Shown here one piece after another: positions 63,669 through 64,000 of a stretch of DNA of 64,000 bases. Below the pieces are notes generated by a model. The model had not been told where the DNA came from. It searched no databases and worked only from the letters and a program-made list of their open reading frames with translations. Position numbers and translations under genes: made by a program. The stretch's first letter is position 1. Each line of letters opens with the position of its first letter. Source of the stretch: [Flavobacterium] thermophilum. GTDB lineage: Bacteria; Bacillota; Bacilli; Bacillales; Anoxybacillaceae. Location: positions 1,054,001 through 1,118,000 of the forward strand of contig UGGS01000001.1 of NCBI GenBank assembly GCA_900450595.1, given 5' to 3'.

Positions 63669-64000
<332 letters not shown>

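Overview
The window looks like chromosome from a thermophilic Geobacillus/Parageobacillus-type Firmicute. This rests on Bacillus-type ribosome binding sites, a proline T-box in front of proBA, spore-related genes (a GH18 cortex-lytic-type remnant and an exosporium-like collagen protein), and a heavy load of ISLre2/UPF0236, IS200/IS605 (tnpB-only), IS4-type, IS110 and IS21 elements. The assignment is by protein resemblance and gene style only; no search was run.

Layout. 1-600: an ISLre2 end lies against an IS605 left end, which truncates a class D sortase. 628-11.7 kb: CapA-like lipoprotein, a coiled-coil protein, a Ugp-type sugar/glycerol-phosphate ABC operon, a POT peptide transporter and ilvD. 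11.8-14.6 kb: T-box-controlled proBA. 14.6-26.4 kb: GtrA and two glycosyltransferase fragments fused by a deletion, a 1092-residue membrane-anchored glycosidase-like protein, aroK and aroD, an IS605 copy with intact tnpB, a HAD phosphatase, EamA, and a fatty-acid desaturase. 26.5-34.6 kb: a sulfide/persulfide cluster (TauE, two rhodanese-persulfide dioxygenase fusions, TusA, TusA-rhodanese, further rhodaneses, two DsrE-like proteins, glutaredoxin, a CstR-type repressor) carrying at least four copies of a TATACCC-GGGTATA type operator. 35-37.6 kb: a GH18 remnant split by a 153-bp MITE, then an intact ISLre2 element. 37.5-45.7 kb: an AT-richer block for ribulose-monophosphate formaldehyde metabolism (hxlR, hxlAB, zwf, gnd, broken pgi, broken Fe-alcohol dehydrogenase), with two GNAT genes and a bpsA remnant. 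46.3-50.2 kb: adenine deaminase, a frameshifted glycosyltransferase and an exosporium collagen-like protein. 50.2-55 kb: two tnpB elements enclose a 5'-truncated trpB; an IS4-type element sits inside the second, which also truncates a YcsI-family gene. 56-63.2 kb: a likely defence or genome-maintenance island with a sigma-70 factor, a MazG-like pyrophosphohydrolase, a PLD-SF2 helicase and a divergent 1084-residue RecQ-like helicase. The window ends in IS21 istB.

How the parts work together. The sulfur genes form a route that accepts persulfide sulfur (rhodanese, TusA, DsrE), oxidises it (persulfide dioxygenase) and may export the product (TauE), under a persulfide-sensing repressor. The hxl genes plus zwf-gnd form most of a dissimilatory RuMP cycle; the two promoters share one 26-bp box at identical distance from the -10, which suggests co-regulation by HxlR. 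The window also shows strong gene decay: sortase, coiled-coil paralogue, GT39/GT2, GH18, pgi, adh, bpsA, yhbD, glycosyltransferase, trpB and ycsI are all broken, many at insertion-sequence borders.

The best candidate for a less-described system is the sigma factor/RecQ-like helicase pair next to the MazG-like/PLD-helicase pair.
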